Assembly (NCBI RefSeq): GCF_007997085.1
Contig: NZ_VORR01000018.1
Coordinates: forward strand, 16,411-80,410
Source of the DNA: Polaribacter sp. IC066
GTDB taxonomy: Bacteria; Bacteroidota; Bacteroidia; Flavobacteriales; Flavobacteriaceae
Direction: 5' to 3'
DNA length: 64,000 nucleotides
A program made the position numbers and the translations under genes. Every line of letters starts with the position of its first letter. Within the stretch, counting starts at the first letter, position 1. Positions 36,932-46,393 of this stretch are shown here, piece after piece. Under the pieces are notes generated by a model, which worked only from the letters and a program-made list of their open reading frames with translations, was not told where the DNA came from and ran no database searches.

Positions 36932-39205
36932 TTATAACTCTTCTTTTTTCATCTCAAAATCCCAAATAGGTGTTTGATTTCCTAAATGCTCTACAAAATA
37001 ATTCCATCTTTTTTTAATAAAATAATTTTTGTACGCTCCTTGATAGCTGTGTCTTTGACTTGGTAAAATTAACAAATCAAACTCTTTATCTGCTTTTATC
37101 AGTGCTTCGGCAAACTTAAAAGTTGCTGACGGATTTACATTGTCATCGATTCCTCCGTGCACTAATAATAACTTTCCTTTCAGGTTTTTAGCCATCGTTA
37201 TATTTGAAACTTCATGATAAGTAGAATCTACAGGCCAACCTTGGTACATTTCTGGCCACCAAGCTTTTTCCATTCTAAAATCGTGATCTGCAGAACTTGC
37301 TACAGCAACTTTATAAAAATCTGGAAATGCCACCATTGCATGACCTGCATCATAACCACCTGCGGAGTGCCCAAAAATCCCAACTTTTTCGCCATTTATC
37401 CATGCATATTTTTTAGCCAATTTTTTAATGACCAATACATGATCTTCTAAATTATTTCCCATGTTTTTGTAAGAATGATTGAGAAATTCTTTAGATCTTC
37501 CTGAAGTTCCTAAACCATCTACCGCTACAACAATAAACCCTAATTCTGCTAAAGATTGATTACTAAACCCCAAATCAAACTGTTCTGGAAATACTTGGGT
37601 ATGCGGTCCGGTATAACTATTATCTATGATTGGGTATTGTTTTGATGCATCAAAATTTGTAGGTTTCCAAAGCGCTCCATAAATTGTTGTTTTGTTATCT
37701 TTTGCCGTAAACTCAAAAACTTCTGGAGTTTCCCAACCTTTAGAAATCGCGTCTGAAACATCCGCTTGCGTTAACGCTGATAAAATTTCTCCAGTTTCTG
37801 AACTTCTTAAAACTGTTTTTGTTGGGATTTTAATCGTTGAATAACTATCTACAAAATAGGAACCGTCTTTAGAAAAGCTTACTTCATGATTTGTTTTCTC
37901 TGGGGTTAATAAGGTTTCTTCTCCTTTAAAATTTACTTTATAAACTTGCTGATGATAAGGGTTATTGTCTACCTCTTTTCCAGAAGCTAGATAGTAAATA
38001 ACCCCTGCTTTTTCATCGATATGCTCAATGTCATTTACAACATACGTATCACTTGTAAGAAGATTGGTTGTATTGGTTTTCAAATCGAACATATGTAATT
38101 GTCTCCAACCTGTTCTTTCTGATAAAAAAATGATTTTTTGTGCATCTTCTAAAAAACGATATTCAAAATTATCGATATTTGTTTTTGATGTTTCTGTAAT
38201 TAAAACTTTCTGTTTTTGAGTATTTAAATCAACTTCGATTATTTCTTCCTTTTGAAAACCTCTTTGCATTACGTCTGCTAATAAGACTCCAGATTCATTC
38301 GTCCACTGGCTTCTAACAGCATTTATATGAGTTTGGGTTGGTAATTTTGATGCTACTTCTAGTTTCGTTGTAACATTATAAAACACAGGTTTTATCATTA
38401 CCATCGTTGTATCTCCTGGCGAACCTCTGTAATAAGACAACAATTCTGGCTTAAATAATTCATCTTTACTCCAATCTAACAAATACATTTTTTCTGCATT
38501 TCTTGTATCGACCACTTGCGTATAAATCCATTTAGAATCTGAAGACCAATCTACAGAAAAGTGTTTTGGGCGATCTCCATTCTCCCCTTTCATTATATCA
38601 GCCCAACCATACCAAGAAGCATATTCATATCCTTTTTTTCCATTGAAACTTAATTGATATTTTCTTTTTGTTTTGGTTGATTTTATAAATAAATTATAGT
38701 TATTTACATAAGCAGTCCATTTTCCATCTGGTGACTTACTTTCAAACTCGCTTTGTTTTTTTTCTTCTTCTTTTTTTTCTTCAGTAATTTCATAAGAAGT
38801 TAAATCGACAATATAATTTTTAGCTTTAAATGTAAAAGAAAGTCCGTTTGCTACTTTTTCAATGTTTGTTAATACCAAATCATTTTCTGTAACAGCTACT
38901 TCTTCAATTTTATTTAAAGCACCCGCAAGTTTAGCATGATCAAATAATTCTTCAACTTTAGATGAATTTTTAAAATCTACCTTGTTATAGGTTTTGTTTT
39001 CTTTACTATAATCGACAAACCAAATACCAGATTCATCGTCAAACCAAGAAACGGAAGTATACAAATTAAAGGCCGTTTTATTACCGTAGTTCTCATACAT
39101 AAACGAAACTGCATTTTTATAATCTTGTTGGGTAATTTCAGTTTTTGTGTTTGAACAAGAAGCTAAAACTAACCCTACAAAAAGCAATACTATATTTCTT
39201 ACCAT
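36932..39205 (-). CDS. S9 family dipeptidyl-peptidase IV-like lipoprotein
   Basis: A 757-residue exported serine peptidase. An SPII signal (GLVLASC) anchors it. Residues ~90-480 are the DPPIV N-terminal propeller, and the C-terminal S9 catalytic domain has the nucleophile in GHSAGGYD (about residue 611), Asp in GGIDDNV, and His in SQRHSY. DPPIV relatives release Xaa-Pro dipeptides. An unusual lysine- and glutamate-rich stretch (EEKKEEEKKQ, about residues 140-150) links the first strands. It lies upstream of the M24 gene and probably shares its transcript. Confidence 0.9.
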   Translation of the reverse strand: MVRNIVLLFVGLVLASCSNTKTEITQQDYKNAVSFMYENYGNKTAFNLYTSVSWFDDESGIWFVDYSKENKTYNKVDFKNSSKVEELFDHAKLAGALNKIEEVAVTENDLVLTNIEKVANGLSFTFKAKNYIVDLTSYEITEEKKEEEKKQSEFESKSPDGKWTAYVNNYNLFIKSTKTKRKYQLSFNGKKGYEYASWYGWADIMKGENGDRPKHFSVDWSSDSKWIYTQVVDTRNAEKMYLLDWSKDELFKPELLSYYRGSPGDTTMVMIKPVFYNVTTKLEVASKLPTQTHINAVRSQWTNESGVLLADVMQRGFQKEEIIEVDLNTQKQKVLITETSKTNIDNFEYRFLEDAQKIIFLSERTGWRQLHMFDLKTNTTNLLTSDTYVVNDIEHIDEKAGVIYYLASGKEVDNNPYHQQVYKVNFKGEETLLTPEKTNHEVSFSKDGSYFVDSYSTIKIPTKTVLRSSETGEILSALTQADVSDAISKGWETPEVFEFTAKDNKTTIYGALWKPTNFDASKQYPIIDNSYTGPHTQVFPEQFDLGFSNQSLAELGFIVVAVDGLGTSGRSKEFLNHSYKNMGNNLEDHVLVIKKLAKKYAWINGEKVGIFGHSAGGYDAGHAMVAFPDFYKVAVASSADHDFRMEKAWWPEMYQGWPVDSTYHEVSNITMAKNLKGKLLLVHGGIDDNVNPSATFKFAEALIKADKEFDLLILPSQRHSYQGAYKNYFIKKRWNYFVEHLGNQTPIWDFEMKKEEL

Positions 39206-39355
39206 CCTATTTTATTTTAAAATTATTTTTATTCCTTTTTTTAAAAACGAAATTGTTTTTAGTTGCTCGTGTTTGCATTTAAAACAAACAAGCACCATTT
39301 TAAATTCTTGTAGGGTGTCAAAAAAATAGCTTTGTAAATGTACAAAAAAGTATGT

Positions 39356-41086
39356 TTACTCTTTTTTAGTTTTCTCAATATAACCAAGAACTCTTTGTTC
39401 TAAAATTACCAAAGTAACCGTTCCTTGTTCTAAAATAATTGTGTGAAAATCTCTGACATCAAACTTACTTCCTAACTCCTTTTCTGCCTTTAACCTTAAT
39501 TCTCTAATTTTTAATTCGCCAATTTTATAAGATAGCGCCTGCCCAGGCCAAGAAATATATCTATCGGTTTCTGTATTAATTTCATGAATAGAAAGTGCTG
39601 TATTTTCTGACATATAGGCTACAACTTGCTCTCTAGACCACCCTTTTGCATGGATACCAGTATCTACTACCAATCTACAAGCGCGCCACATTTCATACGT
39701 GAATTTGCCAAATTTCTCATAAGGAGTTGTGTACATACCCATTTCATCTGCTAAAAATTCTGAATATAAACCCCAACCTTCTCCATATGCCGATACGTAT
39801 AAATTTTTACGAAATTGCGGAATAGAATCTCCTAATTCGTTATTTAAACTTCCTTGTAAATGATGCCCAGGAACGGCTTCATGCACCGTTAATGCGGGTA
39901 ATGTGTATAAGGTTCTACTTGGTAAATTATAAGTATTTACCCAATAATAACCAGGTTCTGTGCTGTTTTTTGTGGTTCCTATATACCGCCCTGCTGTGTA
40001 TTTCGGTGCAATTGCAGCCGGAACGGGAGCAACTCCGTAGGGTTTTCTTGGCAATGTTTTAAAGAATTTTGGTAATTGCGCATCTACTCTTTTTGCAATA
40101 TCTCTTGCAATCATTAAAATTTCTTTGGGTGATGTTGCATAGAATTGCGAATCGGTTCTTAAGAATTTTAGAAAGTCTGCAAAACTTCCTTTAAAATTAA
40201 GTTCGTGAATAATGTTTTGCATTTCTGCTTTAATTCTCGCTACTTCCTTTAAACCAATTTCATGAATATCATCTGCAGAATACTGTGTGCTTGTGGTGTA
40301 AAAATTAATTCTATTTTGATAATAAGCGTTCCCGTTTGGAGTTTCAGAAACTCCTAAACTAGTTCTTGTTTTAGGTAGATATTCCGTTTCAAAAAATGTT
40401 TTTATTCTTTTAAATTGTGGCACTACTTTCTGTTCAATAGCAATTTTTGCCTCTATTAAAATGGCGTCTTTTAACGCTTCAGAAAAGTTAGCAGGTAAAT
40501 TGTTAAAAGGCTTGTAAAACATACTTTCTTTAAAATCTGTCACAATATGCGTATTGTAAGTGGACTCATATCCTTTAAAAATAACTTTTGGTTGAGACAC
40601 TCCTTTCATTAAACCCTCTCTTAAATTCACAAAGTTTTGATCAACAAATTCGGGTAAAGCATTTAACTTTCGTAAATATTCTTTAGCATCAAAATCGTCA
40701 TAAATAGGTCTTATTTGATAATTTAAACTGCTATGAAAACCTGAATCTGATAATAGGGGATTTAAAAAACGTTCGAATTTGTAATAATCGATTTGATCTT
40801 GTAAAACGAATTGTAATAATTTTGCAGAAATTTGTTCAGTTTCAGCAAAACCAGCCGATTCTATTTTAGCTAGTTTTGCCAATAAATTTTCTGCAAATTC
40901 GGCTTCTGACTGGTAATAGGTTCTTGTATACAAACCTAAAGGATACTCTTTTTTATCAAAACCCTCATGATTTTCGTATTCCTTAATAATGCTTGATAAG
41001 TTTTCTAAATTTGAATCCTCTTCTTGCTCGCAACCCATAAAAAATGTTGCCAAAACTAACCAAAATATTGTTTTTAAAATCCTCAT
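39356..41086 (-). CDS. DUF885 family putative metallopeptidase, lipoprotein
   Basis: A 576-residue envelope protein with an SPII signal (LATFFMGC, then EQEEDS). The DUF885 zinc motif HEAVPGHHLQ is at about residue 398, with EGWGLYSEFLADEMG about 45 residues later giving a further likely zinc ligand, as in gluzincin-type folds. The PGQALSYKIGELKI segment is also characteristic. Family members are predicted, and in a few cases shown, to be carboxypeptidase-like. It starts two bases after the YjbR gene stop and is clearly cotranscribed with it. Confidence 0.88.
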   Translation of the reverse strand: MRILKTIFWLVLATFFMGCEQEEDSNLENLSSIIKEYENHEGFDKKEYPLGLYTRTYYQSEAEFAENLLAKLAKIESAGFAETEQISAKLLQFVLQDQIDYYKFERFLNPLLSDSGFHSSLNYQIRPIYDDFDAKEYLRKLNALPEFVDQNFVNLREGLMKGVSQPKVIFKGYESTYNTHIVTDFKESMFYKPFNNLPANFSEALKDAILIEAKIAIEQKVVPQFKRIKTFFETEYLPKTRTSLGVSETPNGNAYYQNRINFYTTSTQYSADDIHEIGLKEVARIKAEMQNIIHELNFKGSFADFLKFLRTDSQFYATSPKEILMIARDIAKRVDAQLPKFFKTLPRKPYGVAPVPAAIAPKYTAGRYIGTTKNSTEPGYYWVNTYNLPSRTLYTLPALTVHEAVPGHHLQGSLNNELGDSIPQFRKNLYVSAYGEGWGLYSEFLADEMGMYTTPYEKFGKFTYEMWRACRLVVDTGIHAKGWSREQVVAYMSENTALSIHEINTETDRYISWPGQALSYKIGELKIRELRLKAEKELGSKFDVRDFHTIILEQGTVTLVILEQRVLGYIEKTKKE

Positions 41087-41088
41087 AA

Positions 41089-41457
41089 TTATAAATTTTC
41101 TAATTGTAATTTTACTTTTTTTATCAACCCTTGTACCACCAAGTTATAAGAGTCATTAATGAGCCCTTTTGCTAAATCATCAGAAACATCCGCAGAATTT
41201 AGGCTTACTGTGTTCCATAATCTTTTGTTCATGTGCCAACCAGGCTGCACACCTTCGTATTCTTCTCTTAATAAGATCGCTTTTTCAGGGTTACATTTTA
41301 AGTTGATTTTTTGTTCGCCTTTTTCCCAAGCCTCTAAACTTGATAAAGCAAATATTTTATCCATCACTTTAAAAACCAAGGTAACCTCATCAAAAGGAAA
41401 GTGTTCGGTAACTCCTTTCTTAGCAATACAAAAATCTCTTAATTGTTCTATGTGCAT
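41089..41457 (-). CDS. MmcQ/YjbR family protein
   Basis: A 122-residue cytoplasmic protein of the YjbR-like (CyaY-like fold) family: the N-terminal LRDFCIAKKGVTEHFPFDE, then KIFALSSLE, the NLKCNPEKAILLREEY strand-helix, and the GWHMNKRLWNTVSL motif. The family is linked to DNA binding by its fold, but the function is unclear. It is the first gene of a two-gene unit with the DUF885 peptidase and is divergent from corA, from which it is 70 bases apart. Confidence 0.9.
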   Translation of the reverse strand: MHIEQLRDFCIAKKGVTEHFPFDEVTLVFKVMDKIFALSSLEAWEKGEQKINLKCNPEKAILLREEYEGVQPGWHMNKRLWNTVSLNSADVSDDLAKGLINDSYNLVVQGLIKKVKLQLENL

Positions 41458-41527
41458 AAGTATATTTTAAAATATTTATTTACAATTTAAAAAAGTACCT
41501 TTAACTGCCTAAAAATACACTATTAAA

Positions 41528-42508
41528 ATGAAAGATGATTTTCTCGAAAACACTACAATTATACAATATTCTGATAAAAATTATGAAAAAACTAAATTTT
41601 CATCGCTTTCTCAAGTTGATTTATCTATAAATGTACATGGCACAAAATGGGTAAATACGTATGGTTTAGAATATCAGAAAGATTTTAAAACGGTTATTTT
41701 AGAAAATAAATTAGACGACTTTTTGATAAAATTACTCATGGAAGAAGAGCATGCTACCAAGGTAATTATATTAGATGATGTTTTATTTGTAACCATAAAA
41801 GTATTACGAACAGAGGGCATCAATTTAGAGTATGAACAAATGATCTTTATTGTTTCGCCACATTTTTTATGGAGTATTCAAGAAAAACCTGGCGATTATT
41901 TTAATTGGATTCGTGAGCGCTTAGAAGGGCATAAAGGGATTGTTAGAAAGAAAAAAGCAGATTATTTATTGTATTTAATTATTGAGGCAATTATAGATAA
42001 TTATCAAGAAACCTATTTAAACCATGAAAAAATTAGTGATTCTCAATTAAATGCAACCCATATAAATCCTACTCCAGAATTTACATCTTTAGTAGAGGCC
42101 CGTAAACAAGAATTATTTAATTTTAAAAAGGCTGCAATTAGTTTAAGAGACATGATTGTAAAGCTCGAAAAAGTTAGAATTAAAGGAGTAGACACCAAGT
42201 ATTTTAGTGAAATTAAAGAACAAACTAACAACTTAATTTCGAATATAGATTTTGAATTGCAAGAGTTAGAAAGCAAAATAAACTTAATTTTTAGTATTCA
42301 AGGACACCGCTTAAACGAAGTGATGAAAACACTCACAATCCTTTCTGTAATTTTTATTCCGTTAACTTTTTTAGCAGGAATTTATGGAATGAATTTTGAA
42401 AATATGCCTGAACTAAAAAATGAATATGGCTATTTTATTTTATTAACGGTTATGGTTGTTGTTACTGCGGCTGCGGTTTGGTATTTTAAACGAAAAAAAT
42501 GGTTTTAG
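41528..42508 (+). CDS. corA: CorA-type magnesium/cobalt channel
   Basis: A 326-residue divalent-cation channel. A long cytoplasmic alpha-helical funnel (residues ~1-265) ends in two membrane helices, with the selectivity motif YGMNF (about residue 288) between them and a basic C-terminus (KRKKWF). The VFIPLTFLAGIYGMNF sequence is the CorA signature. It is a single gene divergent from the YjbR gene. The sequence shows no regulatory element of the magnesium-riboswitch kind in the 70-base gap. Confidence 0.92.
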   Translation: MKDDFLENTTIIQYSDKNYEKTKFSSLSQVDLSINVHGTKWVNTYGLEYQKDFKTVILENKLDDFLIKLLMEEEHATKVIILDDVLFVTIKVLRTEGINLEYEQMIFIVSPHFLWSIQEKPGDYFNWIRERLEGHKGIVRKKKADYLLYLIIEAIIDNYQETYLNHEKISDSQLNATHINPTPEFTSLVEARKQELFNFKKAAISLRDMIVKLEKVRIKGVDTKYFSEIKEQTNNLISNIDFELQELESKINLIFSIQGHRLNEVMKTLTILSVIFIPLTFLAGIYGMNFENMPELKNEYGYFILLTVMVVVTAAAVWYFKRKKWF

Positions 42509-42633
42509 ATTTTTACGGATTTAAGCATTCAACTATTTTTTTGTGATTTATCATCACCTCAAAAAAGGAAACCTAAACTTACTAATATTTAGTTTTAACG
42601 ACTTGATGAAAAAAATCAACACAATTAGTTCCA

Positions 42634-42873
42634 ATGAAGAAAAGAAGTAAAAAAGAAAAAATTAAATTTAAAAAACTTACGCAAATAATTTTTATTTTTG
42701 GGTTACTATTTCTTTTGGTTGGATTATACCGGTTTTTTCTCATTTCTCCTTTGTTGGGTGTAAACATTAGAACAAACCAACCAGTCATAACTAATGGTTC
42801 TTTTTTTATATTTATCGGGATTTTACAAATAATTTTAGGTTTTTATCGAATTTATTTTGCTAAAAGATCCTAA
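42634..42873 (+). CDS. Small two-helix membrane protein
   Basis: A 79-residue protein: a very basic N-terminus (KKRSKKEKIKFKKL), a first membrane helix (QIIFIFGLLFLLVGLYRFF), a short outside loop, a second helix (FFIFIGILQIILGFYRIYF) and a basic end. The positive-inside rule puts both ends in the cytoplasm. I do not recognise a family. Base use is ordinary for the region. The reading is probably a true gene because of the coherent topology. Confidence 0.6.
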   Translation: MKKRSKKEKIKFKKLTQIIFIFGLLFLLVGLYRFFLISPLLGVNIRTNQPVITNGSFFIFIGILQIILGFYRIYFAKRS

Positions 42874-43170
42874 TGGCATTAAAAACCTTTAAACTTTTTT
42901 CAATATAAATCGAATTAGGCAACTAAATTACAAATTTTTCTAAAACTGTCATTCCCTTGAAAAAGGGAATCCAAACTAACTCCTTTACAGGTTTTTCGAT
43001 TTACTCCGTCGAATTTAATAAAAGCATATAGAGTAACAAAAAACTAATTTTAATTCGTACTCCTTTTAAAAATAATCTTTAAAAACATAAGTAAAGAGAC
43101 GATTCCTAAAACCAATACAAATGTGTGTTCTTATCCATATTGCTCTTTAAAATTTAATGCGACAGTAAAA
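42874..43170. other. Intergenic region with a small repeat hairpin
   Basis: No gene is seen. TGTCATTCCCTTGAAAAAGGGAATCC at about 42947-42972 has perfect arms TTCCCTT/AAGGGAA and looks like a dispersed intergenic repeat piece. The remainder is AT-rich. Confidence 0.45.
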
Positions 43171-44343
43171 TTACATCTTAAATTTCTTTAGTGTGATCTC
43201 TGTAATCGCAATCCAAAAAGGACTGATAATAAGCGTAATGGCAATTAAAGAAATGGTGAATGAATAACTAAATTCGCTAATGATATTCAGATTAAAAGCA
43301 GCTAAACATATCATAAAACTCAACTCACCAATTTGTGCTAAATAGGCACCACCCAAGATTGCATCTTTCCAAGAGCAATCAAAAATTCTTAAAATTATAG
43401 CATTCAGAACGTGATTTGTAATAAATGCACCTAACAATGCGATGGAAATTGTTTGAATGTTTTCGAATATAAATGAAAGGTTTATTTGTAAACCTATCCC
43501 TATAAAAAAGATAGATACAAACAAAATTCTAAAAGAATTTAACGTGTCGTGAATCCAATCTGTAGATTTCCCTGCATGCATAACCATACCCCCTATAAAT
43601 GATCCTAATGCAGGAGATAAACCTAAATAAGAAGATAACAATGCACCTCCAAAACAAAAAATCAAAGCGATAAAAACTTGTAATTCGTGGTCTTGCTCTA
43701 CATGCTTTGCGAATGGAATTGTAATTTCTTTTTTAACATAAATATAAATTAATATGAACGTAAATAAAATGGCACCACCAATTAAAAGGAAGATACTAGC
43801 GGTAGATTGTCCTCCTCCTCCTAACATTGAAATGACAACTAACATTGGCGCTATTAAAATATCTTGAGTTAATAAAATGCTCAAAATATTCTTACCTAAC
43901 GTACTTTCTATAAGTCCTTTATACTGAATAATTCCGATAATTACAGCCGAGCTACTCAAAGCAATTACAAAACCTAAAACTATAATTCTACTAAAATGCC
44001 AGTCCAGATAACTCCCTAACAAGTACACTATTAATACACTGAATAATATTTGAATAGTGGTTCCTATCAACGATATTTTCCATTGATTTTTAAATTCTGG
44101 TAAATTAATTTCCATCCCAACAAAGAATAGTAAGAGAATCAAACCTAGTTCACCAATATTTTGAATCGTTTCTGAATTTTGGATCAATCCTAAACCAGAA
44201 TTGCCAATGAGAATACCCACTAAAATATAGCCAATAATATAAGGTTGCTTCAGTTTTTTTAAAAATAAACCAGCCATCACAATACAAAAAATAATTAAAG
44301 TGGCTAGCCCAAGAAAACCTGTAAAATTAGATGATAAAAACAT
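43171..44343 (-). CDS. Cation:proton antiporter (CPA2 type)
   Basis: A 390-residue membrane protein with about 12 hydrophobic helices, matching the sodium/hydrogen exchanger domain of CPA2 (KefB/NapA-like). Diagnostic stretches are GYILVGILIGNSGLGL, LLFFVGMEI, FVIALSSSAVIIGI, LSPALGSFIGGMVM and SIFFIGIGLQI. It ends right after the membrane domain, without the TrkA-N domain of Kef channels, so control by NAD or glutathione is unlikely. It starts four bases after the cyclase-family gene stop and is cotranscribed. Confidence 0.9.
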   Translation of the reverse strand: MFLSSNFTGFLGLATLIIFCIVMAGLFLKKLKQPYIIGYILVGILIGNSGLGLIQNSETIQNIGELGLILLLFFVGMEINLPEFKNQWKISLIGTTIQILFSVLIVYLLGSYLDWHFSRIIVLGFVIALSSSAVIIGIIQYKGLIESTLGKNILSILLTQDILIAPMLVVISMLGGGGQSTASIFLLIGGAILFTFILIYIYVKKEITIPFAKHVEQDHELQVFIALIFCFGGALLSSYLGLSPALGSFIGGMVMHAGKSTDWIHDTLNSFRILFVSIFFIGIGLQINLSFIFENIQTISIALLGAFITNHVLNAIILRIFDCSWKDAILGGAYLAQIGELSFMICLAAFNLNIISEFSYSFTISLIAITLIISPFWIAITEITLKKFKM

Positions 44344-44347
44344 GTTA

Positions 44348-45097
44348 CTATTTAATTATTTTATACAAAATAGGCTTGCTTGGTGTGGCATCATTTTCAA
44401 AAGGTGCAATCATTAAATTTAGCAAATACTCCCCATCTTCTATTTTATTAGACACATAAATAAACTCTGTAATTGTCGCATCCATGCGCAATTCTCCGGC
44501 AGTATTCCAAAAAGCGTTATGCGCCAATAATTTTCCGCCATCTTTTTCTTTATCCACAGAAGGTACATCTATCAATAAATGTTTGATGCCTTTTTCTCTT
44601 AAATACACCGCAGCATCTTCTAATAAATACGTGGGATTGGTATTTGAATAGCGCATCGAAGTTTTATCTCTTAAATTTGGCAATGTTCGAATAACAATAG
44701 CATCTCTTTTCTTATTTCTGATTGCAGCTTGCAGTTGTTTTCTTGAAATATAAAAATCTTCACCATCGCTTTCTGGCGCAATTGTAACTACCTCGGCCAA
44801 AAAGAAGTAATGTTTTAAATTCTGATTCACCGAGTGTACTTTTTCTGTAATATGACCAACACATTCTGTGTGTGTAATATGAGAATGAGGGTTAAAATGA
44901 ATATTGTTAAAATTTACAACAGCACCTTCTGATACCTTAATAAGTTCTCCATTTAATTCTTCAGGAAAAATTTTTGGATCATCTATATACCAAGCATTTA
45001 CGTTTTGTTTTGTAACATCTATGGGAATAGAAATATCGATAGGTTTAGAAACATCAATTTCTATTTTACGTGAATTATATTCTATAACTGCTTTCAT
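44348..45097 (-). CDS. Cyclase family protein (kynurenine formamidase-like)
   Basis: A 249-residue protein of the cyclase/kynurenine-formamidase family, which hydrolyses N-formyl or cyclic amides using a metal site. The metal motif region reads NPHSHITHTECVGHI; the canonical HxGTHxD is altered, with Glu-Cys in the place of the Asp. DAIVIRTLPN and LLIDVPSVDK are family strands. No kynurenine-pathway gene is nearby, so the substrate is open. It is the first gene before the antiporter. Confidence 0.82.
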   Translation of the reverse strand: MKAVIEYNSRKIEIDVSKPIDISIPIDVTKQNVNAWYIDDPKIFPEELNGELIKVSEGAVVNFNNIHFNPHSHITHTECVGHITEKVHSVNQNLKHYFFLAEVVTIAPESDGEDFYISRKQLQAAIRNKKRDAIVIRTLPNLRDKTSMRYSNTNPTYLLEDAAVYLREKGIKHLLIDVPSVDKEKDGGKLLAHNAFWNTAGELRMDATITEFIYVSNKIEDGEYLLNLMIAPFENDATPSKPILYKIIK

Positions 45098-45192
45098 TTA
45101 GGCTACACTTGTTTCAGTATCTGTTAGTGACTTGTCTTAATTTGAATACACCCGTTTTTATAACAGGTGTTTTCAATCCAAATATAAGTTTT

Positions 45193-46383
45193 TTAAACCA
45201 AATTCAAGATGAACAAATCAGATGCAATTCCATCAGACAAAAACTTACCTTTATGGGTGGTTTTTAAAATTCCGTTTTCAAGGCATAACAATCCTTGCTC
45301 AATATACTTTTTTGCTTGCTTTTCTAAATATTTTAGATAGGTAGCACCAAAATCATTTTGAATTCTCTCTAAAGAAACCCCCCAGATCGTTCGTAAACCT
45401 GTCATAATATATTCATTATATCGATCTGTTGTAGACAAAGTTTCTCTCTCTATAGGTAGCTGATTTTGTTGAATAGATTTGATATATTTTGCATTACTTC
45501 TCACATTCCAGCTTCGTCGTTCTCCATCAAAAGAATGCGCCGAAGGTCCGATGCCTAAATAAGATTTGCCGAGCCAATAAGAGGAATTATTTTTACTGAA
45601 AAAACCTTCTTTACCGAAATTAGAGGTTTCATAATGTACAAAAGCTGCTTTTTCTAACTCATCAATCAAAATTAAAAATTGCTCTTCTGCTTTTTCATCA
45701 TCTACATTTTTTATAATGCCTTTTTTAATAAAAGTTGCTAAAGCCGTTTTTGGCTCTACTGTTAGCGCATAACTAGAAATATGTGGCACCCCAAAACTCA
45801 AGGCGGTTTGTATATTTTCTCTCCATTGCTCGTTTGTACAATCTGGAACCCCGTAAATTAAATCGACAGAAATATTATCAAAGTAGCGAGTCGCTAGAGA
45901 TATTGATTCTTTTGCTTCTTTAGAATTGTGCGCTCTATTCATCAACTTTAAATCGTGCTCAAAAAAAGATTGTACACCAATACTTAATCTATTTATGGGC
46001 GAATTTGCAAGTTCAATTATTTTTTCTTCGGATAAATCATCCGGATTTGCTTCTAAAGTAATTTCTGGATGCGCTACAACTGTATGATTTTTGTAAACTG
46101 CATCAATTAAAGTTTTTATTTCTTTAGTTGATAAAACGCTTGGTGTTCCCCCACCAAAATAAATGGTTTCAATAATAACGTTATCGAGTTCCGTTTTTCT
46201 GATTTCGATTTCTTTTACAATTGCCGAAATCATTTCATCTTTTTTCTTCAATGAAGTAGAAAAATGAAAATCACAATAAAAACATGCTTGCTTGCAAAAA
46301 GGTATGTGAATGTAGATAGCCCCTACTGACCTCCCTGAAGGGGAAGAACTCTTACTCTGGTAATCAAACTCTTTTTTCAACAA
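45193..46383 (-). CDS. hemW: HemW-like radical SAM protein with a repeat-derived N-terminus
   Basis: HemW, a heme chaperone related to oxygen-independent coproporphyrinogen oxidase (396 residues from the proposed TTG start). The radical SAM motif is CKQACFYCDF, followed by IYFGGGTPS and RLSIGVQSF; HemW-type lacks the extra N-terminal Cys of HemN. Normal HemW begins almost at GIYIHIPF. Here about 20 residues (including SSSPSGRSVG) precede it, encoded by a GC-rich palindrome at 46319-46343. No ATG exists in frame upstream, so the original start was apparently lost to the insertion and a TTG at 46381-46383 is my best choice. ruvC ends 10 bases upstream, suggesting coupling. Confidence 0.88.
   Translation of the reverse strand: MLKKEFDYQSKSSSPSGRSVGAIYIHIPFCKQACFYCDFHFSTSLKKKDEMISAIVKEIEIRKTELDNVIIETIYFGGGTPSVLSTKEIKTLIDAVYKNHTVVAHPEITLEANPDDLSEEKIIELANSPINRLSIGVQSFFEHDLKLMNRAHNSKEAKESISLATRYFDNISVDLIYGVPDCTNEQWRENIQTALSFGVPHISSYALTVEPKTALATFIKKGIIKNVDDEKAEEQFLILIDELEKAAFVHYETSNFGKEGFFSKNNSSYWLGKSYLGIGPSAHSFDGERRSWNVRSNAKYIKSIQQNQLPIERETLSTTDRYNEYIMTGLRTIWGVSLERIQNDFGATYLKYLEKQAKKYIEQGLLCLENGILKTTHKGKFLSDGIASDLFILNLV
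46319..46343. repeat. GC-rich palindrome at the start of hemW
   Basis: CCCCTACTGACCTCCC followed by TGAAGGGG has complementary ends and much higher GC content than its surroundings. It encodes the SPSGRSVGA part of the HemW N-terminus on the minus strand. Confidence 0.6.
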
Positions 46384-46393
46384 AATGATAGTA

